Of a DNA stretch of 64,000 nt, positions 33,295 through 41,978 are shown piece after piece. The stretch is taken from positions 1,798,001 through 1,862,000 of the forward strand of contig NZ_PGFH01000001.1 in assembly GCF_002797685.1 (NCBI RefSeq), in the 5' to 3' direction. The notes below the pieces were generated by a model that made no database searches, was not told where the DNA came from, and worked only from the letters and a program-made list of their open reading frames with translations. The stretch's first letter is position 1; each line of letters opens with the position of its first letter. Made by a program: the position numbers and the translations under genes. This DNA is from Salinibacterium amurskyense. GTDB lineage: Bacteria; Actinomycetota; Actinomycetes; Actinomycetales; Microbacteriaceae.

Positions 33295-34704
33295 ATGCTT
33301 CTCGAACGTATCTATGACACCGACCTCGCTCAGGCCAGCTACTTCATCGGCTGCCAGGCCAAGGGCGAAGCGATCGTCGTTGACCCTCGTCGCGACCTCG
33401 ACGTCTACCTTGAGATCGCCGCGAAGAACGGGATGACCATCACGGCCGTCACCGAAACCCACATTCACGCCGACTACCTTTCTGGTACTCGCGAACTCGC
33501 TGCCCGTACAGGCGCGGAAATCCTTGTCTCTGACGAGGGTGGCCCCGACTGGACCTATGGAAGTGCTTTCGACGGTGCTGTGCGCATGAAAGACGGCCAC
33601 ACCATCACTCTCGGAAACATCACACTGCAGGCCGTTCACACTCCCGGGCATACGCCCGAGCACCTCTCGTTCTTGGTGACTGATGGTGCGCAAGCGGACG
33701 CTCCCGGTTTCATGCTGAGCGGAGACTTCGTCTTCGTGGGCGACCTCGGCCGCCCCGATCTCCTTGATGAAGCCGCTGGCGGCATCGACACTCGCTTCGG
33801 CGGAGCGAAGGACATCTTCGCTAGCCTGCGCGACCGCTTCCTGACTCTCCCCGACTATGTGCAGGTTTTACCTGCCCACGGTGCCGGTAGCGCCTGCGGC
33901 AAAGCTCTCGGCGCGATTCCGACAACTACCGTTGGCTACGAACGCGCATTCGCGTGGTGGAGCCACTACGTCGAGAACAACGATGAGCAGGGCTTCATCG
34001 ACGAGCTGCTGAATGGTCAACCTGATGCTCACGCCTACTTTGGTCGCATGAAGGCACAGAACCGACAGGGCCCGAATGTTATGGGCGCCGTTAGCCCGCT
34101 GCGTGAGTACACGAGCGAGGAAGTCGCGACAGCGCTCGACGCCGACAGCGCCATCCTTATCGACACCCGCAACAACAGCGAAGTTCACCGTGGCACTGTG
34201 CCGCGATCCCTCAACGTCCCTGGGCCCGAGAAAGCAGCAAGCTACGGCGCTTGGGTCTACAACCCCGAGACAGAAACGCGTCCCGTCATCCTTCTGGCTG
34301 ACGATCTTGAGAATGCCGAAGAGTTGCGCGATCACCTCGTGCGCGTGGGCATCGACACGGTGTCAGGCTTCGTGACGACTCTCGACGGACTCACCCTCGT
34401 GGTGCCCGAACTCGTCGATCCTGCCAAGCTCGATGACGTTGAGCGCGTGCTTCTGCTCGACGTTCGCAACAAAACCGAGTTCGCCGAGGGACACATCCCC
34501 GGTGCCGAGCAATTGAGCGGTGGCCGCGTCATGTGGTCGCTCGACCAGCTCCCCCGCGAAGGAACCATCGTGACGTATTGCCAGAGCGGAGTGCGCAACA
34601 GCGTGGCCGCGAGTGCCCTGCGCCGCGCTGGCTACGACGTAGCGGAACTGGATGGCTCGTACCTTGGTTGGCTCGCAACTTCCGGTGCAGTCCCCGCGGT
34701 TTAA
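33295..34704 (+). CDS. CstB-like persulfide dioxygenase-rhodanese fusion
   Basis: Multidomain protein of 469 aa. Residues 1-240 are an ETHE1-like non-haem iron dioxygenase of the metallo-beta-lactamase fold (ETHIHADYLSG at 55-63, HTPGH at 115-119, SGDFVFVGDLGRPDL, PAHGAGSACGKALG). A central rhodanese domain lacks an active cysteine. A C-terminal rhodanese has CQSGVRN (C429). This is the CstB order: oxidation of persulfide to sulfite, then sulfur transfer to thiosulfate. It acts in the cytoplasm against sulfide and persulfide stress, under the CstR-like repressor. Confidence 0.93.
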   Translation: MLLERIYDTDLAQASYFIGCQAKGEAIVVDPRRDLDVYLEIAAKNGMTITAVTETHIHADYLSGTRELAARTGAEILVSDEGGPDWTYGSAFDGAVRMKDGHTITLGNITLQAVHTPGHTPEHLSFLVTDGAQADAPGFMLSGDFVFVGDLGRPDLLDEAAGGIDTRFGGAKDIFASLRDRFLTLPDYVQVLPAHGAGSACGKALGAIPTTTVGYERAFAWWSHYVENNDEQGFIDELLNGQPDAHAYFGRMKAQNRQGPNVMGAVSPLREYTSEEVATALDADSAILIDTRNNSEVHRGTVPRSLNVPGPEKAASYGAWVYNPETETRPVILLADDLENAEELRDHLVRVGIDTVSGFVTTLDGLTLVVPELVDPAKLDDVERVLLLDVRNKTEFAEGHIPGAEQLSGGRVMWSLDQLPREGTIVTYCQSGVRNSVAASALRRAGYDVAELDGSYLGWLATSGAVPAV

Positions 34705-34713
34705 CGCACCCTC

Positions 34714-35502
34714 ATGGAACCAAACCTGATTATCGCGCTGGCCCTCGCCGTGCTCGTGGGAGTTTCCCTCGGCATGCTCGGCGGGGGCGGCTCGATCCTC
34801 ACCGTGCCGATCCTCACCTACGTTGCGGGCTTTGAGCCGCAGCAGGCGATCTCGGCTTCACTATTTATTGTCGGCGTCACGAGTGCAGTGAGCGTGTTTC
34901 ACCACGCTCGAGTCGGTCGCGTGCGCTGGCGCACCGGATTGATTTTCGGCGTCGCTGGAATGGCAGGTGCTTTCGCCGGCGGTATTGTCGGAGGCTTCAT
35001 CCCCGGCACTATTCTCATGGTGCTGTTCGCAGCGATGATGGTTGCCACAGCCACCGCCATGATCCGCGGGCGAAAGAAAGTGCCCGCAGGCTCGATCCAC
35101 GAGCCCACCCCGTTGCCCGTCATCCGCATAATTCGTGACGGCTTCTTTGTCGGTATTGCTGCTGGGCTTGTTGGTGCCGGCGGTGGATTCCTTATCGTTC
35201 CCGCACTGACCCTTCTCGGTGGGCTTCCTGTAGCAGTTGCGGTTGGCACTTCACTGCTCGTCATCGCGATGCAGTCGTCTGCCGGGCTCACCGCTCACCT
35301 CTTTACTGTCGACCTGCCGTGGCCGACGATCCTCGCCTTCACCGGCATTGCCGTTGCGGGTTCGTTTGTGGGAGCAGCCCTTGCCGGTCGCATCCACGAA
35401 ACCGCCCTGCGCAAAGGCTTTGGAATCTTCGTGCTCGTGATCGGAGCATTCGTGCTCGTGCAAGAAATCCCTCGGCTCATACCACTCCTGTCAGGAGCAT
35501 GA
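34714..35502 (+). CDS. TauE/SafE-family sulfur-compound exporter
   Basis: TSUP/TauE/SafE membrane protein of 262 aa with about eight helices arranged as two repeats (GVSLGMLGGGGSILTVPILT and GAGGGFLIVPALTLLGGLPV). In cst operons this family is thought to export sulfite or a related product of persulfide oxidation. It follows the CstB-like gene by nine bases and is followed at once by DUF4395, so it belongs to the same transcript. Confidence 0.92.
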   Translation: MEPNLIIALALAVLVGVSLGMLGGGGSILTVPILTYVAGFEPQQAISASLFIVGVTSAVSVFHHARVGRVRWRTGLIFGVAGMAGAFAGGIVGGFIPGTILMVLFAAMMVATATAMIRGRKKVPAGSIHEPTPLPVIRIIRDGFFVGIAAGLVGAGGGFLIVPALTLLGGLPVAVAVGTSLLVIAMQSSAGLTAHLFTVDLPWPTILAFTGIAVAGSFVGAALAGRIHETALRKGFGIFVLVIGAFVLVQEIPRLIPLLSGA

Positions 35503-35505
35503 CCG

Positions 35506-36054
35506 TTGCCCACGACGACACCAGCAACGACAGCACCGAACTCAGCGAAAGCCCCTACAGTGGGTTCCGTTGTCGAGGGCTACGACATTCCAGTGGTGAA
35601 CGAGCGCGCTGTCCGTGTAGCTGCAGGCATTCTCTTTCTCGCCGGAGCTATCTCGATCACGCTTGCTGTCATCCAACATTCAGCTGCGCCCCTTCGGCCT
35701 TTCGGCGTCTTCTTCATGCTCGACATGCTCGTACGCGTCACGGTCGGAGATCGTTGGTCGCCGACCTTGGCCCTCGGCCGCCTCATCGTGCGACGACAGC
35801 AGCCGAATTGGGTCGGTGCCCCGCAGAAAGAGTTCGCGTGGTGGCTTGGCTACGGCCTTGCCCTTCTCTCGTGCGCCGGAATGGGCCTCCTGGGTGCGCC
35901 GCTCGAAGCCACACTGGTGCTGTGTGGCCTGTGCCTCACCATGTTGTTCTTAGAAGCTGCGTTCGGCATTTGCGTTGGTTGCGCCCTTCAACGCGTGCTC
36001 ACCACAACACCACCCCAATACTGCCCAGGCGATTCGTGCCGGGTTTCCGAATAA
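35506..36054 (+). CDS. DUF4395 membrane protein
   Basis: Integral membrane protein of 182 aa with about four helices: VNERAVRVAAGILFLAG, FGVFFMLDMLVRVTVGDRWS, a loop with GAPQKEFAW, and FLEAAFGICVGCALQRVL with a CVGC pair. DUF4395 often stands beside thioredoxin- or rhodanese-like genes and may pass sulfur or electrons, but no activity is established to my knowledge. AGGAG lies eight bases before the TTG start at 35506. A paralogue is encoded at 53638-54204. Confidence 0.85.
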   Translation: MPTTTPATTAPNSAKAPTVGSVVEGYDIPVVNERAVRVAAGILFLAGAISITLAVIQHSAAPLRPFGVFFMLDMLVRVTVGDRWSPTLALGRLIVRRQQPNWVGAPQKEFAWWLGYGLALLSCAGMGLLGAPLEATLVLCGLCLTMLFLEAAFGICVGCALQRVLTTTPPQYCPGDSCRVSE

Positions 36055-36078
36055 CCACCCGTATCCCAAGGAGAAACA

Positions 36079-36441
36079 ATGTTCCGTCCCCTCGCCGCTC
36101 TCGCTGGTTCCCTCGTCGTGCTCGCCTCGATCGCTGGATGCTCGACCGCCAGTGAAACTGTCGAGCTCAGCGCTGACACGATCCTCATCGACGTTCGCAC
36201 CCCGGCCGAATACGACGCCGGTCATCTTGACGGCGCCACGCTTCTCGACCTCAATGGTGGAGACTTCGCCGCCGCACTCCCCACCCTCGACCCCGAGGCC
36301 GAGTACGCCGTCTACTGCAAGTCGGGCAATCGCTCCGGGCAAGCTGTCGCGATGATGGAAGATGCCGGCTTCGAAAACGTGATCGACCTCGGCTCCATCG
36401 GTGAGGCAGCAGCATCCACTCAGATCGAGGTTGTGCAGTAG
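36079..36441 (+). CDS. Rhodanese-domain lipoprotein
   Basis: Surface rhodanese of 120 aa with a lipobox LASIAGC (Cys21). The rhodanese domain has ILIDVRTPAEYDAGHLDGA and the active-site loop YCKSGNRSG (C80). It probably transfers sulfane sulfur outside the cell membrane, at the end of the persulfide operon. AAGGAGAAAC precedes the ATG. A hairpin follows. Confidence 0.92.
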   Translation: MFRPLAALAGSLVVLASIAGCSTASETVELSADTILIDVRTPAEYDAGHLDGATLLDLNGGDFAAALPTLDPEAEYAVYCKSGNRSGQAVAMMEDAGFENVIDLGSIGEAAASTQIEVVQ

Positions 36442-36442
36442 C

Positions 36443-36463
36443 GCACCGCCACGAATTCGGTGC
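36443..36463 (+). terminator. Possible terminator of the persulfide operon
   Basis: GCACCG (36443-36448) and CGGTGC (36458-36463) form a 6-bp stem right after the rhodanese stop codon. No T-tract follows, so this is a weak prediction. Confidence 0.4.
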
Positions 36464-36509
36464 CGCGCATTCATCCCATCGATAGCTGCGTCGGCTCCGA
36501 ACCACGGAG

Positions 36510-37454
36510 GTGAACACGACACCCGCCACGAGCACGCAGTACAACGCCGAGAATCGGTTCGACCGCGCCACCGCCGGCATGACGCGTGTTGTGGTTCCGA
36601 CGGATCTCGGTGATGTCGTCGCGCATGTTGATCCGAACGCCGCCGCGCTGTCAGACTCCGCGACCCTCCTTCTGCACGGCGCAGCAGGATCCTGGACGAC
36701 CTGGCTCCCCCTTATTCGTGCATCTCACGCGACCGGCCGGCCGCTGACCAACGTGGTCGCCCTCGACTTACCGGGCTGGGGCGAGAGTGGCAGCATTGCT
36801 GCCAGCGCCACAGTCGAAGACCTCGCGGATGCCGTAGCCCACGTAGCCAGAACGCTCGGCTACGCAAAGTGGAGCATTTTCGGCCACTCGCTCGGCGGAC
36901 ACCTCGCGCTCACCATTGCCGCCAGGCACCCGGAGCGCACCGTGAGCGTGACCGCCATCTCAGCAACGGGACCCGGCGCACTTTCAGTACTGCGTCATCC
37001 AATTCGCCACTTCGGCGTCTTGCCGTTGCTGGGAGGGATGCTCGGAGCGATGCGCTTTCTGAGCGCGCTCGGGCCAGCAGGCACTGTGCTCGTTCGAACG
37101 CTTCACCGCCTTCGACTGCTCGGCCCGCTGGGCTCTCCCCTGTTCGCACACCGCGGCACGCTCGATAGCTCAGTGATCGATTCGCTGGCGTCAGAGGTCC
37201 GACCCACGGCGTTCGTTCGCGCGGCGGTGGCTGCAGCACGATACGACGAAACGCAGTGGGCGAGCATCCAGTGCCCCGTTACTCTCGTACGCGGTGACCG
37301 CGACGTATTCGTGAGTTCCGCGGATGATGACTGGTTCGCGTCGGTCCTCCCGCACGCGTCGCAGCAAGTTGCCTCGAATGCTGGACACTTCGCCCACATC
37401 GAATCGTTCGAGGCACCGCACTCGACGACCGACGGAACCCACCTCGCCGCCTAG
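36510..37454 (+). CDS. Alpha/beta hydrolase
   Basis: Cytoplasmic alpha/beta hydrolase of about 314 aa. Motifs in order are LLLHGAAGSWTTW (oxyanion loop), VALDLPGWGESG, the nucleophile elbow FGHSLGGH (S127), the acid in VRGDRDVFV and the histidine in NAGHFAHIE. Start choice is uncertain: the GTG at 36510 directly abuts GGAG, too close for normal spacing, and an ATG at 36579 would remove 23 residues without loss of the domain. It is not obviously part of the persulfide operon. Confidence 0.85.
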   Translation: MNTTPATSTQYNAENRFDRATAGMTRVVVPTDLGDVVAHVDPNAAALSDSATLLLHGAAGSWTTWLPLIRASHATGRPLTNVVALDLPGWGESGSIAASATVEDLADAVAHVARTLGYAKWSIFGHSLGGHLALTIAARHPERTVSVTAISATGPGALSVLRHPIRHFGVLPLLGGMLGAMRFLSALGPAGTVLVRTLHRLRLLGPLGSPLFAHRGTLDSSVIDSLASEVRPTAFVRAAVAAARYDETQWASIQCPVTLVRGDRDVFVSSADDDWFASVLPHASQQVASNAGHFAHIESFEAPHSTTDGTHLAA

Positions 37455-37510
37455 CAACCCACCTCGCGCGCGCAACCACACTCTGGCAGCTCACGCTCTG
37501 ACAGCGCGCC

Positions 37511-39133
37511 CTAAGAGCGCCGCACCAGCACGACCGAGTCTTCGATGGTGAAGGGATCAGCATCCGGTCGCGTGATCGTTCGCGGCCGCAGCTCCTTGAG
37601 CACGACTGTCCACTCAGCGGGATCGAGACGGAGCCTTTCCAGTTCCTTATCCGGAGTGGGAAAGTCGGCCTCGAAAGAGTGAGTCTGAGTCTGATCGTGG
37701 TCGTGATCGTGGTCTTCGCCACCAATGCCAGAAAAGGGGGATGTGGCGTGAGCTGTGACCAACAAATGACCGCCAGGAGCAACCATGCTTGTCGCCGCGC
37801 GGAGAATCTCAGCGCGGGCGAGACGCACGGGCGACTGTAAGAAGCTCGCGGTTACTAGGTCGAAACTGTCTTCTGGCTCGAACTCCGACAAGTCCGTGAC
37901 GACAAAGCGAAGTTGGTCGCTGGAAAGTTGCGCCGCGTTAGCTGCGACTTGCGCACGCTCGAGGGCAGTCCGTGAGATGTCCACTCCTGTGGTCTTCCAC
38001 CCCCGCGCGGCAAGCCACAGCGCGTCTCCGCCCTCTCCGCACCCTAGGTCGATTGCAGTTCGTTGACCAAGGGCGCCGCCGGGGGTTTCGGCAGCCAAAC
38101 GTTGCTCGATTGACACAACCACGTCAGCGAGAACCGCGTTGGCATGACCAGACCACACTTGAGTGTTGTGGGCATACCGTTGTTCCCAGAATTCAGTTGG
38201 CGTCAGTGTTCGTTCTGCCAGATCGAAGTCTTCCACCACGAGTATTCCATTGACGGCGGCCCCTGCCATCGCTCCCGCCCCGATGGACATGGGAACGGTC
38301 AGCATCGGGTTCACCACGTTGCCCGCAGCCCAGATGCGATCGTGGCTCGTCTTACCGGCGGCATCGACCGCGACCATCGAAACGCCCGCAATCTCAGCGC
38401 GCGCGAGCTGCAAATCGGTCAGGAACGAATCGTGTGGCCGCGGCGTTCCTGCGGTGAACAGAGCATCGATGGACGTCACGAGGCCGTCGGCGGTGTGCAC
38501 TGCGATCGGCCCGCCTGCCTCACCCGCAAGCTCCACCACGGGAGAATCGATGAGCTTCACTCCTCGAGATCGCAAGCGCGCGACGGTCTCCTCTGGAACA
38601 TCACCCACCGCGGCCGTGAAGACCGTGACGTTGTCGCTCCACTGGCGGGCGAGAAAGGCCTGATGGAGTCCGACGAATTCTGTCGCGAGAACCCCCAGGG
38701 CGGAGTCGCGAATCTCCCACCCGTGGCAGTAAGGGCAGTGAATTACGCTGCTGCCCCACCGCTCGGCGAGGCCCGGGATCTCAGCGAGCACATCGGCGAT
38801 TCCTGTTGCGACCACTACGGCGCGGGTCGTCAGCACGCTGCCGTCCTGCAACGCGACGCGCACGCCATCACTCACATCATCCAAGCGATCGACCGCGCCG
38901 GCAACGACCTCGACGCCGTATATCCCGAGCTCGGCTTCGCCTGTGTGGCGCAACTGCTGCGGAGAGGATCCCTCGTGCCCCAGCACCCCATGCATATGAG
39001 CAGCGAAACGATTACGGGGCTCCCCCGCATCCACGACAAGCGTGCGGCGGCGTGCGCGACCGAGTAAAAGCGCAGCACTCAGGCCTGCGGGCCCGGCGCC
39101 GATGACAACAGCATCCCAGTGAGTATTTTCCAT
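37511..39133 (-). CDS. Thioredoxin reductase-like/SAM methyltransferase fusion
   Basis: Bifunctional protein of 540 aa. Residues 1-305 resemble a thioredoxin-reductase-like flavoprotein with the FAD motif VVIGAGPAGLSAALLLGRAR, the redox pair CPYC (133-136) and a second dinucleotide region. Residues about 320-540 are a class I methyltransferase with AIDLGCGEGGDALWLAARGW. A His/Asp-rich stretch GGEDHDHDHDQTQTH lies near the end. The two activities could reduce and then methylate one substrate, such as a thiol or a metalloid, which is inference. It diverges from an XRE-cupin regulator and shares its palindrome. Confidence 0.9.
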   Translation of the reverse strand: MENTHWDAVVIGAGPAGLSAALLLGRARRRTLVVDAGEPRNRFAAHMHGVLGHEGSSPQQLRHTGEAELGIYGVEVVAGAVDRLDDVSDGVRVALQDGSVLTTRAVVVATGIADVLAEIPGLAERWGSSVIHCPYCHGWEIRDSALGVLATEFVGLHQAFLARQWSDNVTVFTAAVGDVPEETVARLRSRGVKLIDSPVVELAGEAGGPIAVHTADGLVTSIDALFTAGTPRPHDSFLTDLQLARAEIAGVSMVAVDAAGKTSHDRIWAAGNVVNPMLTVPMSIGAGAMAGAAVNGILVVEDFDLAERTLTPTEFWEQRYAHNTQVWSGHANAVLADVVVSIEQRLAAETPGGALGQRTAIDLGCGEGGDALWLAARGWKTTGVDISRTALERAQVAANAAQLSSDQLRFVVTDLSEFEPEDSFDLVTASFLQSPVRLARAEILRAATSMVAPGGHLLVTAHATSPFSGIGGEDHDHDHDQTQTHSFEADFPTPDKELERLRLDPAEWTVVLKELRPRTITRPDADPFTIEDSVVLVRRS

Positions 39134-39173
39134 GTCAGCAGTGTGAGCGCGAGTGTATAGTTTCTGCAAGAAG

Positions 39174-39192
39174 ATTTGCCGAATCGGCAAAT
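39174..39192. promoter_or_regulatory. Operator between the fusion gene and the XRE-cupin gene
   Basis: ATTTGCCGAATCGGCAAAT has perfect 9-bp arms around one central A. It sits in the shared 107-base intergenic region and is the best candidate site for the XRE-cupin regulator. Confidence 0.72.
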
Positions 39193-39240
39193 ATACGAAA
39201 GCGTGCCAGCGCTGCTTTACGTCGCTGACAGAGGATCACC

Positions 39241-39792
39241 ATGCTCGATGAACTAGACCACGTTGGCCCACGCCTCCGTGCCGCACGCCAACGGCTCGGC
39301 CTCACTCTCGAAGAGACTGCCAGCCGCGCGTCAATGTCGGCGAGCACGCTGTCTCGCCTTGAGTCTGGCAAACGACAGGCATCACTCGAACTACTCGTGC
39401 CCCTGACCCGACACCTCGGGATCAGGATCGATGACCTCCTTCAGCCTGAGACTCGTGATCCGCGAGTGCACCGCCCCGTGGTCACTCGCGACGGGCTGAC
39501 GATCGCGCCGCTTGCTCCCGACAGCTCTGCCATCCAGACTTACAAAATCACGTACCCACCCACAGAAAAACTCCCTGAACTGCGCGTGCATGACGGCTTC
39601 GAGTGGGTATATGTGCTCGCCGGCAAGCTACGACTGAGGCTCGGGGACCAAGATCTCGTTCTCACCCGAGGCGAAGCAGCCGAGTTCGACACCCGGACCC
39701 CGCACGCCGTATGCGCTGCGGGATCCTCACCCGCTCAGGTGATCAGCATCTTCAACAGCGAGGGCGAACGGATGCACACCCACCTCTCCTAG
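39241..39792 (+). CDS. XRE-family regulator with cupin domain
   Basis: Regulator of 183 aa with an N-terminal helix-turn-helix (RLRAARQRLGLTLEETASRA, then SASTLSRLESGKRQASLE) and a C-terminal cupin domain (FEWVYVLAGKLRLRLGDQDL, then RGEAAEFDTRTPHAV). The cupin probably binds a small ligand. GAGGATCACC precedes the ATG. It is divergent from the thioredoxin reductase-like/methyltransferase gene and probably controls it and itself through the palindrome between them. Confidence 0.9.
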   Translation: MLDELDHVGPRLRAARQRLGLTLEETASRASMSASTLSRLESGKRQASLELLVPLTRHLGIRIDDLLQPETRDPRVHRPVVTRDGLTIAPLAPDSSAIQTYKITYPPTEKLPELRVHDGFEWVYVLAGKLRLRLGDQDLVLTRGEAAEFDTRTPHAVCAAGSSPAQVISIFNSEGERMHTHLS

Positions 39793-39838
39793 CGCGTTAC
39801 TTTCTTCGCTAATTGATGCTGCGTATCGCCGGGGAAGA

Positions 39839-40690
39839 CTACAACGCGGTGAGGTGCTCGTTTTCGGCGGGCATCGCATCGCGCTTCTCTGTTTCATCGT
39901 CGATAACGATGTCAGCGAAAAGCATAGGCAGTCCGTGGCCTGTCCACGCGGATGCCCGATCCATGAGTTGAGCGTGAACGTGCGGTTCGCTGGAGTTGCC
40001 CGAGTTTCCGCACGCGGCGATGGGCTGACCTGCCACCACAGTGTCACCGACTGCGACGAGAGCCGAATGCTGCTTCACGTGCGCGATAAGCGCGAACACA
40101 CCATCCTCACCGCGAATGGTGATGTGGTTGCCGATGATGAGGCGGGGGCCGCCGATCTCTCGAATCGTGCCTTCCATCAGCATGTAGATGTAACCGAGGA
40201 CTGAGGACCGAGCGCGATGATCACGCTGCGCGTCACTAGCGCGCACGACGACGCCATCGATCATTGCTCGAACGGGCTCGCCGAAAGCCGGGTACTCATT
40301 CGGATACCGCAGCGCCATTCCCGTGTCGAAGGCGGGTCGGGCACGTTCCTTCGGATCGAAAACGAGGTCGACTGCGTAGGTTTGGCCATAGGCCCGAACG
40401 CCGTGACTGGGCACCTGCGTCGCGGGGCTATTTAGCGCAGACCATCGCCCCGTTACGGGAGCCGCGACGGTCAGGGGCTCACGATTAGGCACGAGCTTGA
40501 GCCCCGGAACCAGCACAGCGAGCACCAGCAGCATTCCCACGATTCCTACCAATGGCAGCAGCGTGAGCACGGTTTTTACGAGGGCTATCGGAATGACTTG
40601 AGCGCCGACGGTTCCGGCAAAAATGATCATGACCGAGATGTACATGATCACCACGCGAGCACGATAAATGCCCGCGATCACCCGCCTCAT
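39839..40690 (-). CDS. Membrane-anchored M23-like peptidase protein
   Basis: Protein of 283 aa with two N-terminal membrane helices (about 13-32 and 36-64) and an extracytoplasmic M23/LytM-like domain. Zinc ligands appear as H in PSHGVRAYGQTYAVDLVF and the H-x-H motif in SSEPHVHAQL. GDTVVAGQPIAACGNSGN is the typical beta-turn region. M23 proteins cut peptidoglycan cross-bridges or act as inactive regulators. It is convergent with the XRE-cupin gene. No strong ribosome-binding site is seen. Confidence 0.83.
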   Translation of the reverse strand: MRRVIAGIYRARVVIMYISVMIIFAGTVGAQVIPIALVKTVLTLLPLVGIVGMLLVLAVLVPGLKLVPNREPLTVAAPVTGRWSALNSPATQVPSHGVRAYGQTYAVDLVFDPKERARPAFDTGMALRYPNEYPAFGEPVRAMIDGVVVRASDAQRDHRARSSVLGYIYMLMEGTIREIGGPRLIIGNHITIRGEDGVFALIAHVKQHSALVAVGDTVVAGQPIAACGNSGNSSEPHVHAQLMDRASAWTGHGLPMLFADIVIDDETEKRDAMPAENEHLTAL

Positions 40691-40769
40691 GCTGCGGCCA
40701 CTAGCGCGTCGCGAAGCGCCCCGGGGAACGCGAATTCAGATACCGGAAGATCGTCGATCTCTGCCACGT

Positions 40770-41960
40770 CTAGTCTTCGACGATCGGCTCGGGAGGCAGC
40801 TTGCGCACCTTCGCCCGGCGGCGACGACGAGCCGGAATCATGGCCCGCATTTCTTCGAGCTTGCCGAAGCAGAGCAGGCGGTCGTTCGCTTCGAGAACAG
40901 TGCTGCGGCGAGGGTTGGGCACCACGTTGGAGCCACGGTGCAGAGTGAGCACCGTGATGTCCTTCTCTCCCAAACCGGATTCGCCCAGCTGCTTGCCCAC
41001 GAAGTCCGCGTCGCTACCAACAACGATCTCGGCGACGCCATAGCCCGTCGAGACGCTGAGGCGCTGGCGAACATCGATCTCGGGGAACGCCACCTGGTTG
41101 GCGATGTAGTCAATGATCGCGCCCGCGACATCCAACTCGGTGGCTCGCTCGATGCCTTCGAGTCCGGGCGACGAGTTGACCTCCATCACGAGGGGGCCAT
41201 CTTTGCCCTCAAGCATGTCGACGCCGGCAACACGCAGACCCATGATCTGGGCGGCCTTCACCGCGGCGCGGTGGTATTCGGGCGAAAGCTCAACGGCTTC
41301 AACATTGCCACCACGGTGCACGTTCGAACGGAACTCGTCCCCCACCGCAACACGACGCATGGCAGCAACCACACGGTCACCCACCACGAGGGCCCGGATG
41401 TCACGGCCCTTGCTTTCGGAGATGAAGCTCTGAATCAGCACGTTCTGCTTCGTTGAGTGCAGAGTCTCGATGATCGCCTTGGCGACCTGAGTGTCGGGAG
41501 CAAGGATTACGCCAATCCCCTGCGTGCCCTCGAGCAGCTTGATCACGACGGGTGCACCGCCGACGCGCTCGATGGCCATCTCGACATCCGCCCGGTTGTG
41601 CACAAAGGTGGTCGCCGGCATAGCGATGTCGTGGCGAGAAAGAATCTGGGTGGCACGCAACTTGTCGCGCGAGTTCGTGATGCCACTCGAGGTGTTGGGC
41701 GTGTAGACATCCATTTGCTCGAACTGGCGAACAACAGCCGTACCGAAGTAGGTGATCGAGTTGCCGATGCGGGGCAGGATGGCGTCGTAGTCCGAAAGGA
41801 GTTTGCCGCGGTACTGCAGGTCAGGTTCGTCACCCGTGAGATCAATCGCGAACCGCAAAGTGTTGAGCACTTTGACCGTGTGGCCTCGCTGCTCGGCAGC
41901 CGCACGAAGTCGCTGCGTGGAATATGCATGCGGCGCACGGGAGAGGATAGCGAGTTTCAT
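40770..41960 (-). CDS. rimK: RimK-like ATP-grasp glutamate ligase with C-terminal RCK_C domain
   Basis: Protein of 396 aa. Residues 1-300 are a RimK-type ATP-grasp ligase (MKLAILSRAPHAYSTQRLRA, PVVIKLLEGTQGIGVILA, VAGVDMLEGKDGPLVMEVNS followed by SPGLEGIE), which adds glutamate to a protein or small acceptor. Residues about 305-390 resemble a TrkA_C/RCK_C domain (YGVAEIVVGSDADFVGKQL, TVLTLHRGSNVVPNPRRSTV). RCK_C domains bind small ligands, including c-di-AMP in some proteins, so this may be a regulatory module. It starts 18 bases from the divergent RimB-like gene. Confidence 0.9.
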   Translation of the reverse strand: MKLAILSRAPHAYSTQRLRAAAEQRGHTVKVLNTLRFAIDLTGDEPDLQYRGKLLSDYDAILPRIGNSITYFGTAVVRQFEQMDVYTPNTSSGITNSRDKLRATQILSRHDIAMPATTFVHNRADVEMAIERVGGAPVVIKLLEGTQGIGVILAPDTQVAKAIIETLHSTKQNVLIQSFISESKGRDIRALVVGDRVVAAMRRVAVGDEFRSNVHRGGNVEAVELSPEYHRAAVKAAQIMGLRVAGVDMLEGKDGPLVMEVNSSPGLEGIERATELDVAGAIIDYIANQVAFPEIDVRQRLSVSTGYGVAEIVVGSDADFVGKQLGESGLGEKDITVLTLHRGSNVVPNPRRSTVLEANDRLLCFGKLEEMRAMIPARRRRRAKVRKLPPEPIVED

Positions 41961-41978
41961 GGGGCGACCTGTCAAGAT

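Noticed and set aside
41457-41978. N-terminal extension of the RimB-like protein
   Set aside because: It lies antisense to RimK and has no similarity to the family; the protein starts near 41979.
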